Positions 33,166 to 44,933 of a stretch of 64,000 nt of DNA are shown piece after piece. The stretch comes from Amblyornis subalaris (lineage: Eukaryota; Chordata; Aves; Passeriformes; Ptilonorhynchidae): positions 9,929,480 through 9,993,479 of the forward strand of contig JACAXG010000012.1 in the NCBI GenBank assembly GCA_018881555.1, given 5' to 3'. How positions within the stretch are numbered: the stretch's first letter is position 1; each line of letters opens with the position of its first letter. The notes under the pieces were generated by a model. The model saw nothing but the letters and a program-made list of their open reading frames with translations, was not told where the DNA came from and ran no database searches. The position numbers and the translations under genes were made by a program.

Positions 33166-34939
33166 CAGAACGAGCGCTTTAGGACATGCAAGGCAAATAA
33201 ATGAACAGGTGAAAAGGAGTGGACAAGCAGGTGTGCTACAGCTATAGAGAGGAAGGATGTGCATTGTGACGAACCAAGGCTCTGCTGAGGCTTCCACAGC
33301 GTGTTTCTAGCAGAATCAGGCATGCGAGTCTGCATCCAGCATGAGTGAGGCCGAAATGACCCACATCTCAACTATGTGTTACAGGATGTCAACCAAAATG
33401 GGAATTTCATACTACATGTTCTTCATCTTCATCCCACACAATCCTTGAAACATCCTGAATTTTCAAGGGACTGATTGAAAAATTTCTCTTAAGAGAACTG
33501 CAAGTTTTAAACAAGTTATCTTCAGTATTTGCAATCCAAAAATCTTCTTTTTAGTATACGTGTGGAATCTAGGTACGTATTTTCACATTGCTTCAGCCTA
33601 AAAAAATGCACAAAACAAATGCTTCAACATTAAAGCTTTATTCATTCCAGGACTTGGCAATAATGTGNAAACTTCAGGTCAAGAGCTGTAAGTGAACTGC
33701 ACATTTTTCTCACAGTACATTTAATTAAGCTCCCAAAGGTTTTAATTTTAAAAGACTTTCTAAAAATTTTATATTCTCCTGTTTCTTTCATAATATAGAC
33801 AGGAAGAGTTCTTTGCATGGTCTGATGGGAATATCTACAAGACAGCATTAGAAACTGCATCTTCTAGCACGTTTCTTTCCCAGCTCAGTTACCAAATTAA
33901 TTTCTTTCAAGATCTGAGAAGTGTGATGCATTTTCAGCACAAAAAGTGTNATCTGTGTGGATTTAAAAGTAGTGTGTGTATAAAAACAATAAAGATCAAT
34001 GATAATTTCAGGCAACCTAGACAAAGGAAGAATTCAGCAGCTCATCAAGCCTTTCCAATGATCCCACTAAGTAACTGCTCCCAAGGCTCAGTCAAGCTAT
34101 TTGGAACAGAGGAAACAAGGATACATGGCATATATTGGTACCCAGTGCAACTCTGTTTAGTCCCATAATCAGGCAGACAATCAGACAAGTTACACAGATT
34201 TTTTATGCACAGCACATTTTCCTTCCCGAGGGAACTCCTCAGCAGAGGGAACTAAAGCTGCCCCTGCTTCCTCTTTACCTTTTCAGGACCCAGGCTGCAG
34301 ACAGAGCAAGTAAGAGAACCCCTCCATGGGGTATGATGCAAGCACAACGTGACTCAACGGGAAACTGCTCCAGATAGGAGATTTCAAAATAATCACAAAC
34401 ATCCACTACTTTCTTTAGGTTATATTTTCCCAAGGTCATCATGATCAGTGTTTTGCCTATTAGATTAAAATTTCTTGAGAAAACAGATACCTCTCAAAGG
34501 GCCAAGTTAGCTTTATTGTTACAATAACATAGTGTCATTTTGTAAATAATGACAAATTATTTTGGAATAATTTTTCTGTCAGTGAAAAGTAGCCAGAATG
34601 CATGGAATTTGGCGCCTCTGGCAAAAGTATCAAACATTTGCTTTATGTTCCACTTTCTTGGGCGGGGAAAAAAAAAGCTCACTTTGAAAAGGTCAAAATT
34701 TACAGGAGGAAAAGGAAGGCTTAAATCCCTAAAATGCACCAGGTTTAACTCTGTCCCTTTTAATCATCTGGACTGTATGAGCTTGAGCTTGGCTGACACC
34801 AAATTAAGGAAAACTGAAACCAGATGGTGTAGCTGAAGATTTCTATACTGATCTTTTAAACCAGCACCGAGACACTTGAAAAGAGGTAAAATGCAGTTAT
34901 GTGAGGAAAGCACCAACAAACTGCAACCCATAAGTGCGA
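33166..34939. other. Non-coding stretch, nothing recognised
   Basis: AT-rich, with no gene or interspersed repeat recognised. Short frames only, some broken by N. Confidence 0.5.
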
Positions 34940-35260
34940 AGTTTCAAAGCCCTGAGATCTTGGGTGGCTGCATGATAACAGTCACTGGCAAACACAACCT
35001 ACTGTGAAAATATATTCCTTTCACCATTAAATTACCCGTGGATTTTTTCGCTCCCGTCTCTTCCCCTTTGCACCAGCAGGGGGCTCATGGACATTAAGGT
35101 ACAGCAAGAACTCAAATACGTCAGGTTGTTTTTCTAGTCGGAGTTGATGAAAAGTCTTCCATTGCCAGACATCATAAAGCTATTTCAGAGCTATTCCTCT
35201 ATCAATAGCAAGTCGGCCCTATTTAATGGAGGCTTGGAAAGTACACTCTCAAGTTAAATT
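34940..35260. promoter_or_regulatory. Candidate conserved regulatory block with CTCF-like motif
   Basis: Repeat-free, balanced sequence almost without open frames, containing CACCAGCAGGGGGCTC at 35071-35086. Its texture suggests constraint, but alignment is needed. Confidence 0.3.
35071..35086 (+). promoter_or_regulatory. CTCF-like motif, plus strand (candidate)
   Basis: CCAGCAGGGGGC inside CACCAGCAGGGGGCTC matches the CTCF core CCASYAGRKGGC at every position. Unlike the two CpG-island motifs it lies in moderately AT-rich DNA. It has the same orientation as the motif at 33006. Confidence 0.45.
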
Positions 35261-38200
35261 TGTATCCACATGGGAAAAAAAAAAAGTTTAGCAACCCATA
35301 AAACTAGTAGGAATGTTTACACAATTCAAAAGCATTCCAGTAAGAACTGTAGCTATTAAACAAATCAGCATGTTCCAGAGTGTTTGAATCCCAAGCACTG
35401 AAACACTAAGTGCTGAGGAGTACAATTTGCCTTCAAACACTTCTTTAAAAGAGATGCTCTCTATTATTTACAAAAGTTACAGTAAAAATAGTTGGGCACA
35501 AAGCAATCTCCTGAGTGAGTACTGTAGACAGAGGGCTGCAGGCTTGCAGGGCAAGATCCTAAGCAGGAGTGGTGCTGGTTGTCCTGTCACCTGAGGACTG
35601 TGATTATGATTTATAAATTTGCAGTTGCTCTTTCAAGGCCTTTAGGATCTGGTGAAGAACCATGGCTCCAGTGAATAGCAAAAATCCCTCAGTGCACACA
35701 AAGCAGCCCTACTTCTTTCGTTTCAAAGACTGCCAGTATTCATACACAGAGAATTTACTAAATTGCTTGCATAGTACAGCCAAAATATGTTCTAATAGGT
35801 GATAAATTCTTTTCCTTTTTTGGCAAAATCCCTTTAGAGGAACATAGCAACTCAGAACTGGCTCGTGTCCCCTTTCTGAATGACATTTCTAAGTATTCCT
35901 AGCTGCAGGGCACCAAATCCCTCAGCACATGGCTGATGGTGAGGCATACTTTGAAAAGTGTCTCTCATGCAGGGTACTTTTCTTTCTAAAGAAGGAAGCA
36001 GGAAGGCTTCCTTCCTAATGGTCATCCCACTGGAACCTGAAAGTCGTACCCAGATCCTTTTTTAGGAGCTATTTTACAGGGAAAATGTGATACCAGTTCT
36101 ATTAATGATACACAAGCAAGAGGAGAATACGCCTCAGCTTCTCTTAGTGTTATTAGATTTATGAAATAGGGCCTTTAAAAGCTTGATTATCTGTTTTTCT
36201 ACTTNAGTCAGCAACCAAGACTTAACATACATCAGAAGGTCACAAAAGAGAGGAAGAAAGTGTCATCTTTAGAAGGGCTTTTATCTATCATAAATATAAC
36301 CAGCACAGCAGAAATTTTATTTATCACCTTTCCCAAAACAGTGCAATCCAGAAGGAACGGAGAGAATAGTGCTGCGTCCATTTGTGTTACCAGCTCACAT
36401 CAATGCAGTTACAAGATTTAATGATTTATTTTCTGGCTCTTCACAAGTATGTTTTTCAGGGGACAGGGTTCCCATTCAGTTGAAGCTCCTTGTCTTTCTG
36501 TCCCTGCATGTCCTATCAAACTGCACCTCCTGGTCCACTGCACCACATATAGGAAGGACATCAGCAACAATGTGAAAGTGCTCTGTAGTAATTTAGAAGT
36601 GCCAGTGTATATAATATAATAAGCATCATATATTGGTCTGATTAAAGCAGTCTTGTCACATTGGTTTGTTTTCCTAAAGGCCTGTGTGGGGCTTGCACAG
36701 AGCCACAGTACTTCCTACTGATCCCTTGTGGGTACTTAAGAGTAGCTCCATTGGAAATAGCATTTGTAGAGTGTACTTGAGATGTATGTGCAGGCCACAG
36801 GAGTGCAGCGAGTTCCAAAACCATGGCAGAGACTGCAAACACCATGAATTTACCACACAAAACAAAATGTTGTCTTCCTTGTGGGAATTTCAGAGCGAAT
36901 CTGCAACCTGAAAGTCTGCAGGGGGAACTCCATCCTGGTTGTTCATGAATTCTCCCAAGAATTACAATCCTTCCTCGTCAGAAATATCTTCCATATCCTT
37001 AAAAAAAAAAGAAAAGTTGAGAAGAATGATATTTCCACTGTTCCAGAGAGAGAAAGCATGAAAACAGCCCCAACGGCTACTGCAGCCCCAGTCACAAGTC
37101 TCAGGGCTGTGACTGGGCATACAAGCAAAAGGAACCAGCAGTCGAACTAAAGAGGACCAAAAAAGGAGCCTTTCTAAGTTACTCACTTTAAAGGATAAAA
37201 AAAGGAGCTTGCATAGATAGCTAACTTCTTTGGAGCACTAATGATCTCCTCTGTCTGCAACCCTGCTTTGGAAATGTGAGCCAGCATCACAGCATGTGGG
37301 CAGATGACTCTGGACAGCTTTCTCATGACGTATCCCTGGCAATCCATCCATGTCTCAGCGGTTTCCTTGGTCATTATCCCTCTGAAAAAAGGCACAACAG
37401 GGAACATTGAACCATGTTCCAGATAACAAGATCCAGGCTGTATGCAAAACTGCTCTTGTGACATAGAAATTCCAGGATTCAAGGCCACCAACAAAACAGG
37501 GGAAAGAGACTGCTTGTTTGGCAAGCGGATTTTACCTGGGTTTTGGTATGGAGGACACAAATCAGATTGAACACGTTCCTGTGCTGTTTAAGACAAGAGT
37601 TGTGGAACAGTGCTAGAAATGCTGCTCAATGTCCACATACGAACCTCCATCATGGACATATTTAACACCAGATTAGCATCAGAGGGATTTTTTCCTACAT
37701 AATTCTGCTCCTTAGTGGAGATGCAGCCAAATAGGGTGAGTCCACAGGTTTTTAGGACTCCATATGGATTGTCTCAGATCTTCCCGCACATTGCCTCCCA
37801 TTCTGACCTGGGATGTCCAGTCACATACAGTCCACAGCCTTGCAGGTATGAATAGAGACAACACAGCTGTTACAATTCCAGACCTGAGCTCAGCTTGAGT
37901 CCTTACTTGAGCTTGTTCCATCTGCCTTTGCAGAAGAGATTACCCAGATTAATTTCTGGCTAACTCAAGTATGTACCAAACCTGTACATCTTGTGCTGTG
38001 TGAATGAAATCAAATAGACCTGCACAAGAGCTAATATTGGCTGGGTCTCAACTACTCAATACTTGAATAATAATCCATTTTAAAAGCAGTGTTTTAACAT
38101 GCAACATAAATAAAATGTCAGCTAATGCTACTTAAAGACAAAAAAGTGATTTCCATAACTTCAAAAATCTCAAGCACCTAAAAGAAATAAAACGCATGTC

Positions 38201-38700
38201 TGAAAACATCAGTTCTCATAAAATCCACATTTTTTAAAGCTATAAAAAGCACATAGTTCATCAGAACAGCAATGGTATTTGCACACAATTTTATCACAAC
38301 TCAACACTACATACTTTCTTTGCTGTGAAACACCAGCAAACTCTTTCTCAAGAACCAGCAATCAGCATTTTCTGAAAAATCATTGGTCAGAGGATATCAC
38401 ATCCCTAAAAGCAACTTGTTAAATCCATTGATCAGAACTGACGTTGTAAGTCAACAGTAATGGTCTTACGTCTGAAGGATACGTTTAAGCTGCATGAAGT
38501 TATAAGTCCTGCACTTGATCTCCTAAGTCTATTTTCTGAGAGGGAGATAATAGGAATCACACTGTCACTTTAGCAGGTAAACTGTTTGTTTTGGAATTAT
38601 TGATCTACCTCAATTTTGTTCCAATTCAAAGTTGTTCTGGAATTTTTTTCAGCTTTCCTTTCTGACTCCCAAAAGAGAAAGATATTTTCTCTTTTTACCT
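35261..38700. other. Non-coding stretch, nothing recognised
   Basis: AT-rich over 3.4 kb. A minus-strand frame of 125 codons at 37183-37560 has an ordinary amino-acid mix but no domain I recognise. No repeats are identified. Confidence 0.5.
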
Positions 38701-38731
38701 AGCTGCCAAGATCCAAATCTGTAGTTTCTGT

Positions 38732-38760
38732 GTTTCCCTGGTAACAGCTGGTGATGTCAT
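38732..38760 (+). promoter_or_regulatory. RFX X-box-like motif followed by CRE/AP-1-like motif (candidate)
   Basis: GTTTCCCTGGTAAC (38732-38745) fits the RFX pattern GTNRCC-N2-RGYAAC with one mismatch. Six bases later comes TGATGTCA (38752-38759), one base from the CRE TGACGTCA. The order recalls the X1-X2 boxes of MHC class II promoters, but no Y-box (CCAAT/ATTGG) lies at the expected distance downstream. Confidence 0.25.
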
Positions 38761-38780
38761 CGATTTACTAAATGGTAGAG

Positions 38781-41700
38781 GGAGATGCTATGCTCTGTGC
38801 AGCAGTGAAAGTCTGGAAGAGAACAGCACACTGGCTCCCTGCCCAGCTGCCAGCCACATTTCACCTTCTCTGCCCCCCCAGCTCTGTATCTGGATCAATT
38901 CGGAGAGTTCTCCAGAAGGCTTGATTCCTCTAGGCAGTGGAAGTCATAGAAATTATTTCTACTGTCTCAATCTTGAGCGCTTTGTGAGCTCAGTTTGCTG
39001 AGAATTGTTTTCTAAGCAGGGTTTGTATCTGAAATAACAGAGTCTTTTGTTTGTCACCAGTGTAGCTGTCAACCTGCTCAGACCTGGCAGCAAGCTCTGC
39101 TGCCACACACAGCCCTGCTAAAAACAGAGACCCGTGAGCTCCTCTGAAGGGCCATACCCACAGCAGAGGTTGGCAACTGGTTCCTGATTATTCCTGGTTA
39201 CTCTGCCCAGTACTGTGTCAAACAGAAATGAGTAGGGAAATGTAGGAACAAAGAGAGCAGGTATAACGTTCTGGTGTCTTACCTGAGAATGACCTCCAGA
39301 AAACGTGCATATTTCCAGTAGAATGCGTAACACATACAAATGCACGACTTCACTGGCAGGTTCATGCTATTTCACAAAGGAGTCACCTGCAAGCAATATA
39401 GCATATGCAGGAGAGAAAAAACCTTTCCCATTATTACATACTAGGAGGTAAAACAACNATCACAAAATTAGAATCCTGTTGTTTGTGTGCTACTGTCACT
39501 TACCTNCTAGAGTGTACAGGCAATGAAACTGGTGTTCCAGTCCTGAGATATGACTTCCAACTACACTACAAAGAAACAGGACTGCATGTTATTCTTACAG
39601 ATTTAGGAAAACACTATTGATTCTAATTCAGGGCATTTCTCTTTGAGGAAGAGGTCAAGGGAAGAGAGTTAGGTATGTTACAGAGCTATCTACCAGTGTG
39701 ACTTGAATCTGATTTATCTAATGATTTCAAAGCAAGATCCTTCTTGATTCTTCTAGACACAGTCCTCTGTCATGCTTCAACTGGACACTTTGAAGAAGAC
39801 AGGAGCCAAGGGAATCCTGTACATAAAAAAAAGCTGGACAAACATAGTTGCCCAGGACAGAGACAGGAGAGATTTTGTATTTTTCAAGGTCTGTACTCCT
39901 TGGGGGCTAAAAACAAATCTACCAGAAGCAGATACAGAATTTCTGCAGCAGTTTCATCAGCACTCTGCAGAGATAACATGCCTCTCTAGTTTCTGTCTGC
40001 TTTAGAGTTCTGATGCATCTAGAATGAGGAAGCACCTGTGCACTGCACTGCCGTGCCACATGGCTCAGGTGCCATAAGCAAACCCAGCTCAGGGTCTGTA
40101 CACAGCTGTCCGACCTTTAAGTGAACCTTGTCATCCAGGGCTTTACTATGGGAGATCATTGCATGGATAATTATCCCTGATGTTATTTTCAGAGTCAATG
40201 CATTGCCCATCTCCAGACAAAGTACTGAAGTTCCACTGGTGATCCCAGCTCAGCCAGATCACAAGAGTTACAGGCAAAAGAAAGATATGTAGATGAGCAG
40301 GAAAATAAGGAGAGCTTTTCCTTCTCCATTTCGTTGTTCAGATTCAGTTTTGACAATTAACAGCAGACTCGTGTCTCACAAACTCTTGTCATAGGGACAT
40401 CCCAGGAAAGAACAAAGAGCTGCATCTACTCAGAAATACCATTCTTATCTACATTGAGCATTCCTTAAAATTTGGTCTAAAGATTTTTGGAAAGGCTCTC
40501 CATCTGACAGCTGGTGTCTCTTCTTTAGCTCTTCCTTCTCCTTAATTGACCAAATAAGGAGTTTGCTTGGGGTTTCATCAGCATCAAGAGTTAATAAAGT
40601 AAAATTACTTTGTGAGATAAGATCCCCGTAATTTCCCTTTTTGTTTATACATCTTTAGCCTAGAGCTAAGTTCTTGCATGAACCATAAGGAAAACAAAAC
40701 CAAACCCCACAAAACCCAAAGTCCCTAGACAAATAAGAGGAATTCAGAGCACAGTGATGAACTCTACAGCACTCCCTAGAAAAGATGCCTAGGAAGAATA
40801 TTACTGCAAGAAAAGCAATCATCTTCACTACTGGTGCAGAGTGAGAGAAAAGACAGCCCTGGGCTGAAATTGGTATCAAGCCTATTTTATTAATTTCTTT
40901 TATTAAATCATAAAATATTTGAAATCATTAAGGGGCCAAACTGGACAGCTGAGACCAATTATTCAGGAAAATAAAACTCTTGGAGAGGAAACCTCCCCTG
41001 AACGTTAGCAAGAAACACGGGGAACTGCCCAGCTTCGGTCTCACCGGGGATATGGAAGCATGGTTGGTATTTTTAGCATTTTCAGCAGTAACGGCTAATG
41101 GACATCTCTAAACAGAAAGCAATTAAGGATTTAATGCCCCACCAAAACATTTTGTTAGCTTCTATAATAAACATCGACGTACCTGGACCTTAGACCTAAG
41201 AGTCAAACAAATATATAAGATTTCACCATCTGTAAGAAAGGGTGAATTGTATCTGCTAATATCATGCTAATTTATTGCCTTAAGAGCAATAAAGCATGAA
41301 GTGCATCACCACATTAGGTTTAGAACCAGGTAATGTCATATTTTAACATCAAGTGTCCTTACAAAAGGTTAATGAAGTCAGGTTGTGTTTTTTCAAAATA
41401 ATTGTCACGTTAATGTTTAACAGTCTGACACTGATGACATTGGAATGCAAGAGGAATGGGTCACATAACACTAAATAGCTGACTAAGACTTATTAGTTGT
41501 AGCATAAGATGTGCAAGCAAGGCATAAAATCTACAAGCACATATTCATATTTTATGGTTTTAAGGTGATACTGGTATGGTTTACAGGGAAAAAAGGCTGT
41601 TAGAAAAATAGATCTCTGTAACCAATTCAGCCTTCTTTCTTCCATCAAGCACAGGAGATTTTAATGATAAGACAGTGAAGAGTGTTATCCTTGAGAAGAC

Positions 41701-42776
41701 AATGCAGAATACATGCATGATTTTAGTATAAACCTAAAGCCTGTGGCTTTTCTTGTCAAAACTACAAGATTTTCAATAATAACTGCCATTGATGTACTGT
41801 AGCTTTTTAGAAGGACACAAGCCTATCTAAAAATCCCAGACATTAAACTGTTTATGTAAAAGGTAACAGCTGGATAGATGGGGCTGACTGTATCTTCTGT
41901 ACCAGCTGCAATACTTGCAGAATGTGCAGAATACAGATATGTTCTCTAATGACCACAGAGTTGCCAATAGTATTTTTACCTTAGGGGCCTCTTATTTTTT
42001 CACTATTCTGAATGAAAGAGATTTTCAAGCTTCACTGGTACTCAACAAAAACGACACCATTCTTCTGTTCCAAATAATGGTGAGAAGTGGATGGAGGCCC
42101 ACTGAAAAATACCATCTTAGAGAAGTTCAGAATTGGTCTCTTGAGGTTTGTGAAGCTGAGAGATGCTTCAGATATCCTCTAAACCAAGGGATAAGTGCCA
42201 AATGCACTTGAGTTCCCTCATTTTTGTGTTTTTCTTTAGTAAGCAGAACTTAACTCTTTGCTTTGCTAGCATAAAGTGGCTTTCTTCATGTGTTATGCCT
42301 GGTATGAAGACTGATACCAGCATGACATATTCTGCCCTCCGGAAGCAGCTGTTCCATACAAAAAGCTTCCATTAAGAGAGCCAAATGCTGGGATATGAAT
42401 GTAGATCTGTTCCTGAAGAGGTAATGGTTGAAGTAACACCATTCCCATTGGGAGCCTCATATCATCACAAGATCTTTACTCAAAAGAGACTTTGTTGTTA
42501 CTCTCGTATGGTTCTGTCTCCATTTTCCCTCTCTCCCATCTTTCATCTCTAACACATAACACAATTCCTGATACTTTGAGATTATTCTGTCGGGAATACA
42601 ACTACCCCCTTGTCTATGGACACACATGCGCATCCAACAGCTCACCTTGCAGGGAACCCCATGTCCTGCTACTGTGTAGATCAATAGCCAAGTTCACACA
42701 GGGAGGCAGGGTGAGGCTTTCCATCCTGCAGTGATCTACAAAGAAGGAAGGACCTTTACTGCAAATCTCATCCATA
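38781..42776. other. Non-coding stretch, nothing firm
   Basis: AT-rich. Frames of 60-98 codons (for example 39772-40005 and 41915-42211) show no domain. The stretch 41200-41500 is repeat-free and rich in TTAAT cores and could be conserved non-coding DNA. Confidence 0.45.
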
Positions 42777-42791
42777 CTCTCTCTCTCTCTC
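42777..42791. repeat. (CT)n microsatellite
   Basis: Seven and a half CT units without interruption. Confidence 0.85.
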
Positions 42792-42997
42792 ACCTAAAAT
42801 GGCTTTAGCCAGGAGCAACTCCAAATGCATTGTAAAGTTTTGACATAAAAAAAAAGACTCACTACTTCACTGCCAATCCACTCCTGAGCTCACACAGCAA
42901 CATGGCAAGTTCTAGCTCATGATATAGTTACAAAAAGATGTTGACCAAGGACAGTATAATTCCTAATACAAACTTTTCTTCTTTATTGTGCTCCCAG

Positions 42998-43055
42998 CAG
43001 TGGTATCCACATCCAGCAGAGAAATTTTTAGAGGAATTGACAGCTGGATCTCTGA
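42998..43055 (+). other. Possible short exon (weak)
   Basis: A pyrimidine-rich tract ends in CTCCCAG at 42997, a plausible acceptor (a second AG lies 3 bases on). The donor GTAAGTAT begins at 43056. The 55-58 bp between is open in one frame and would encode WYPHPAEKFLEELTAGSL. I do not recognise the peptide. Such splice-like pairs are common by chance in 64 kb. Confidence 0.12.
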
Positions 43056-43609
43056 GTAAGTATATTTATTGTTTCTGTCCAATAATGCATTTCAATATGA
43101 TCACATTGTCTAAACTCTGCTGAGGTCTCAGATCACCACTGTAAACCCCCTCAAAATGAAACTGAGCCAATCCCATCAAATACCACAACTGATTTCCTAT
43201 ACACCTGTCAATGAAGCCAGACAATTGCAGGTGTCTATGCTCCAGAGCAGAAGGTGCACACTGAAGGTGGGCAGGAGGTCTGGAGTCATCAGCACCAGCA
43301 AGCAGATTCAGCTGCTCTCAGCACTGCATTACACAAGCTAACCTTGAAGAACATCTGATACTTATAAAGAAGAGATTAGCCATGGAAATTTTTAAACAAC
43401 CAAAAATCAAAATACAGTTAAACCTCAGTAATTCCCATTTGCGTCTCAGAAACTTAACTTTGTTAATTAGTAAACAGCAACTGCGCTGCAATGGGAGCCT
43501 GTACTTTGCCATGTACTAATAAATTATTTTCATAAGGTCATGTTATATTTTCCAATATCATCAGTATTTACAGCCACAAGAACATGAATTAACTATGAAT
43601 TTGTCCTTA

Positions 43610-43671
43610 TGTGTGTATATATATATCTATGCCTCTGTGCATGTATGATATACACATAAACATATATACAT
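43610..43671. repeat. Imperfect TA/CA microsatellite
   Basis: TGTGTGTATATATATATC is followed by imperfect ATGTATGATATACACATA-type alternating sequence of about 60 bp. Confidence 0.75.
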
Positions 43672-44823
43672 TTCTTTAAAACTTGGTGCTCTTACCTTAG
43701 AAAAGCTCCACTCTGAAATCTCAAGAGTGAAGCCAAAGAACTTTTATTGCACTGAGTAGAAGATATTAGCAGCTGTCTGCTGTAGTGCTATTCATGCTCC
43801 AGAAGAGACACTTGACAAACACCATTAGGAAAATGTCAGCAAAGATAGTAGGAAAATATCAGTAAAGCAAAGGAGGACATTGTTCTGTTGGAGGAAAGAG
43901 TGACTTTCATCACTAATTGTCACTAACTTCCAGCCTTAAGTGTGCAAGGAGGAACCAACTCTCAATTATTTCACTTTTAGGTGTTGGCATGCAATTCCCC
44001 CTGGATTGTTGCCCAGGATTCTTGTCCTTCTCTCATACCTGTCACCACAAATTGGGATTTACTATACTCAAGAAAAACCAGGAAAAAGAAATTTATGCCC
44101 TCCATTTGTTTTTCATAAAGAATATTTGCAGTCACTCCTTACCCTTTCATGATGACAAAGCAATCTCAGAATTCAACTTGATCAGTTCTTTCAGCTTCTT
44201 CAAATAGTGACATTTGGCACAATTACCATGAGGAAGTTTAAAAAAGAACAGGAGCAGCAATAACAACTATACTCTGAACTTGCTGCTTCTGATTGTCTTG
44301 GAAGGAAAATGTCTTGTAGCTGTCAACAGCTAAGAATGTCAGGTAGATATAAGACTTCTTTTAACTGGAGACCTCAAAAGGCCACATACATCACAAAATT
44401 AGTCTGACAAACACTTCTGGTAGTGAGGGGCTGAGCAGACTGCAGGCAGAAATAGCACCAATACTTGAGTGCAGCAGAATAACTCTCAGGAGCCCACAGC
44501 AATATTATGAATACGCCTGTGTTGAATGAGATGATGCCAAGATCCTAAGGCTGTTTTGAAGCAGACGTGCTTTTTTAGAACAAGAATGTTATTAAGTTCT
44601 GTTTTCAGTTTTATCTTATTAATATAACTTCTCTCTCAATGACCAAATATTATTAGGATAAAGCTCTAATGCTAGCTAAATTAAATAAATAGAACATCTA
44701 ATATTCATTGTTGACCCTTGCATAACAACTCGCTTCATTTCTAGGTTGCTGGTACTACTGTACCGAGAGTTTATTTAAAATAAGGAATAAAACTTCTGAG
44801 CAACAATGTATTCATGTAACTGA

Positions 44824-44836
44824 GGGGGGGGGGGGG
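44824..44836 (+). repeat. Poly-G tract (13 G)
   Basis: An uninterrupted run of 13 G in otherwise AT-rich DNA. A run of 9 C (44925-44933) follows about 90 bases on. Confidence 0.9.
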
Positions 44837-44924
44837 TAAGAGAGAAAAAATTGCAAAGTGATAGCTTTGATCAGGTTGCCAGTAATTTGACATGTCTATA
44901 TCCTTAACTATAATATTAAAAAAG

Positions 44925-44933
44925 CCCCCCCCC
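44925..44933 (+). repeat. Poly-C tract (9 C)
   Basis: Nine C in a row after AAAAAG and before AAAACA. It could pair with the G13 tract upstream in single-stranded form. Confidence 0.9.

Noticed and set aside
37183..37560. 125-codon minus-strand frame in AT-rich DNA as a gene
   Set aside because: The amino-acid mix is ordinary, but there is no recognised domain, no splice context and no conserved neighbours.
40885..40960. Reverse-strand CR1 end (AATCAT ... GAAATCATTAAGG)
   Set aside because: It resembles the start of a reversed CR1 tail, but the expected TTGGAAAAGACC does not follow. The match is too short to support.
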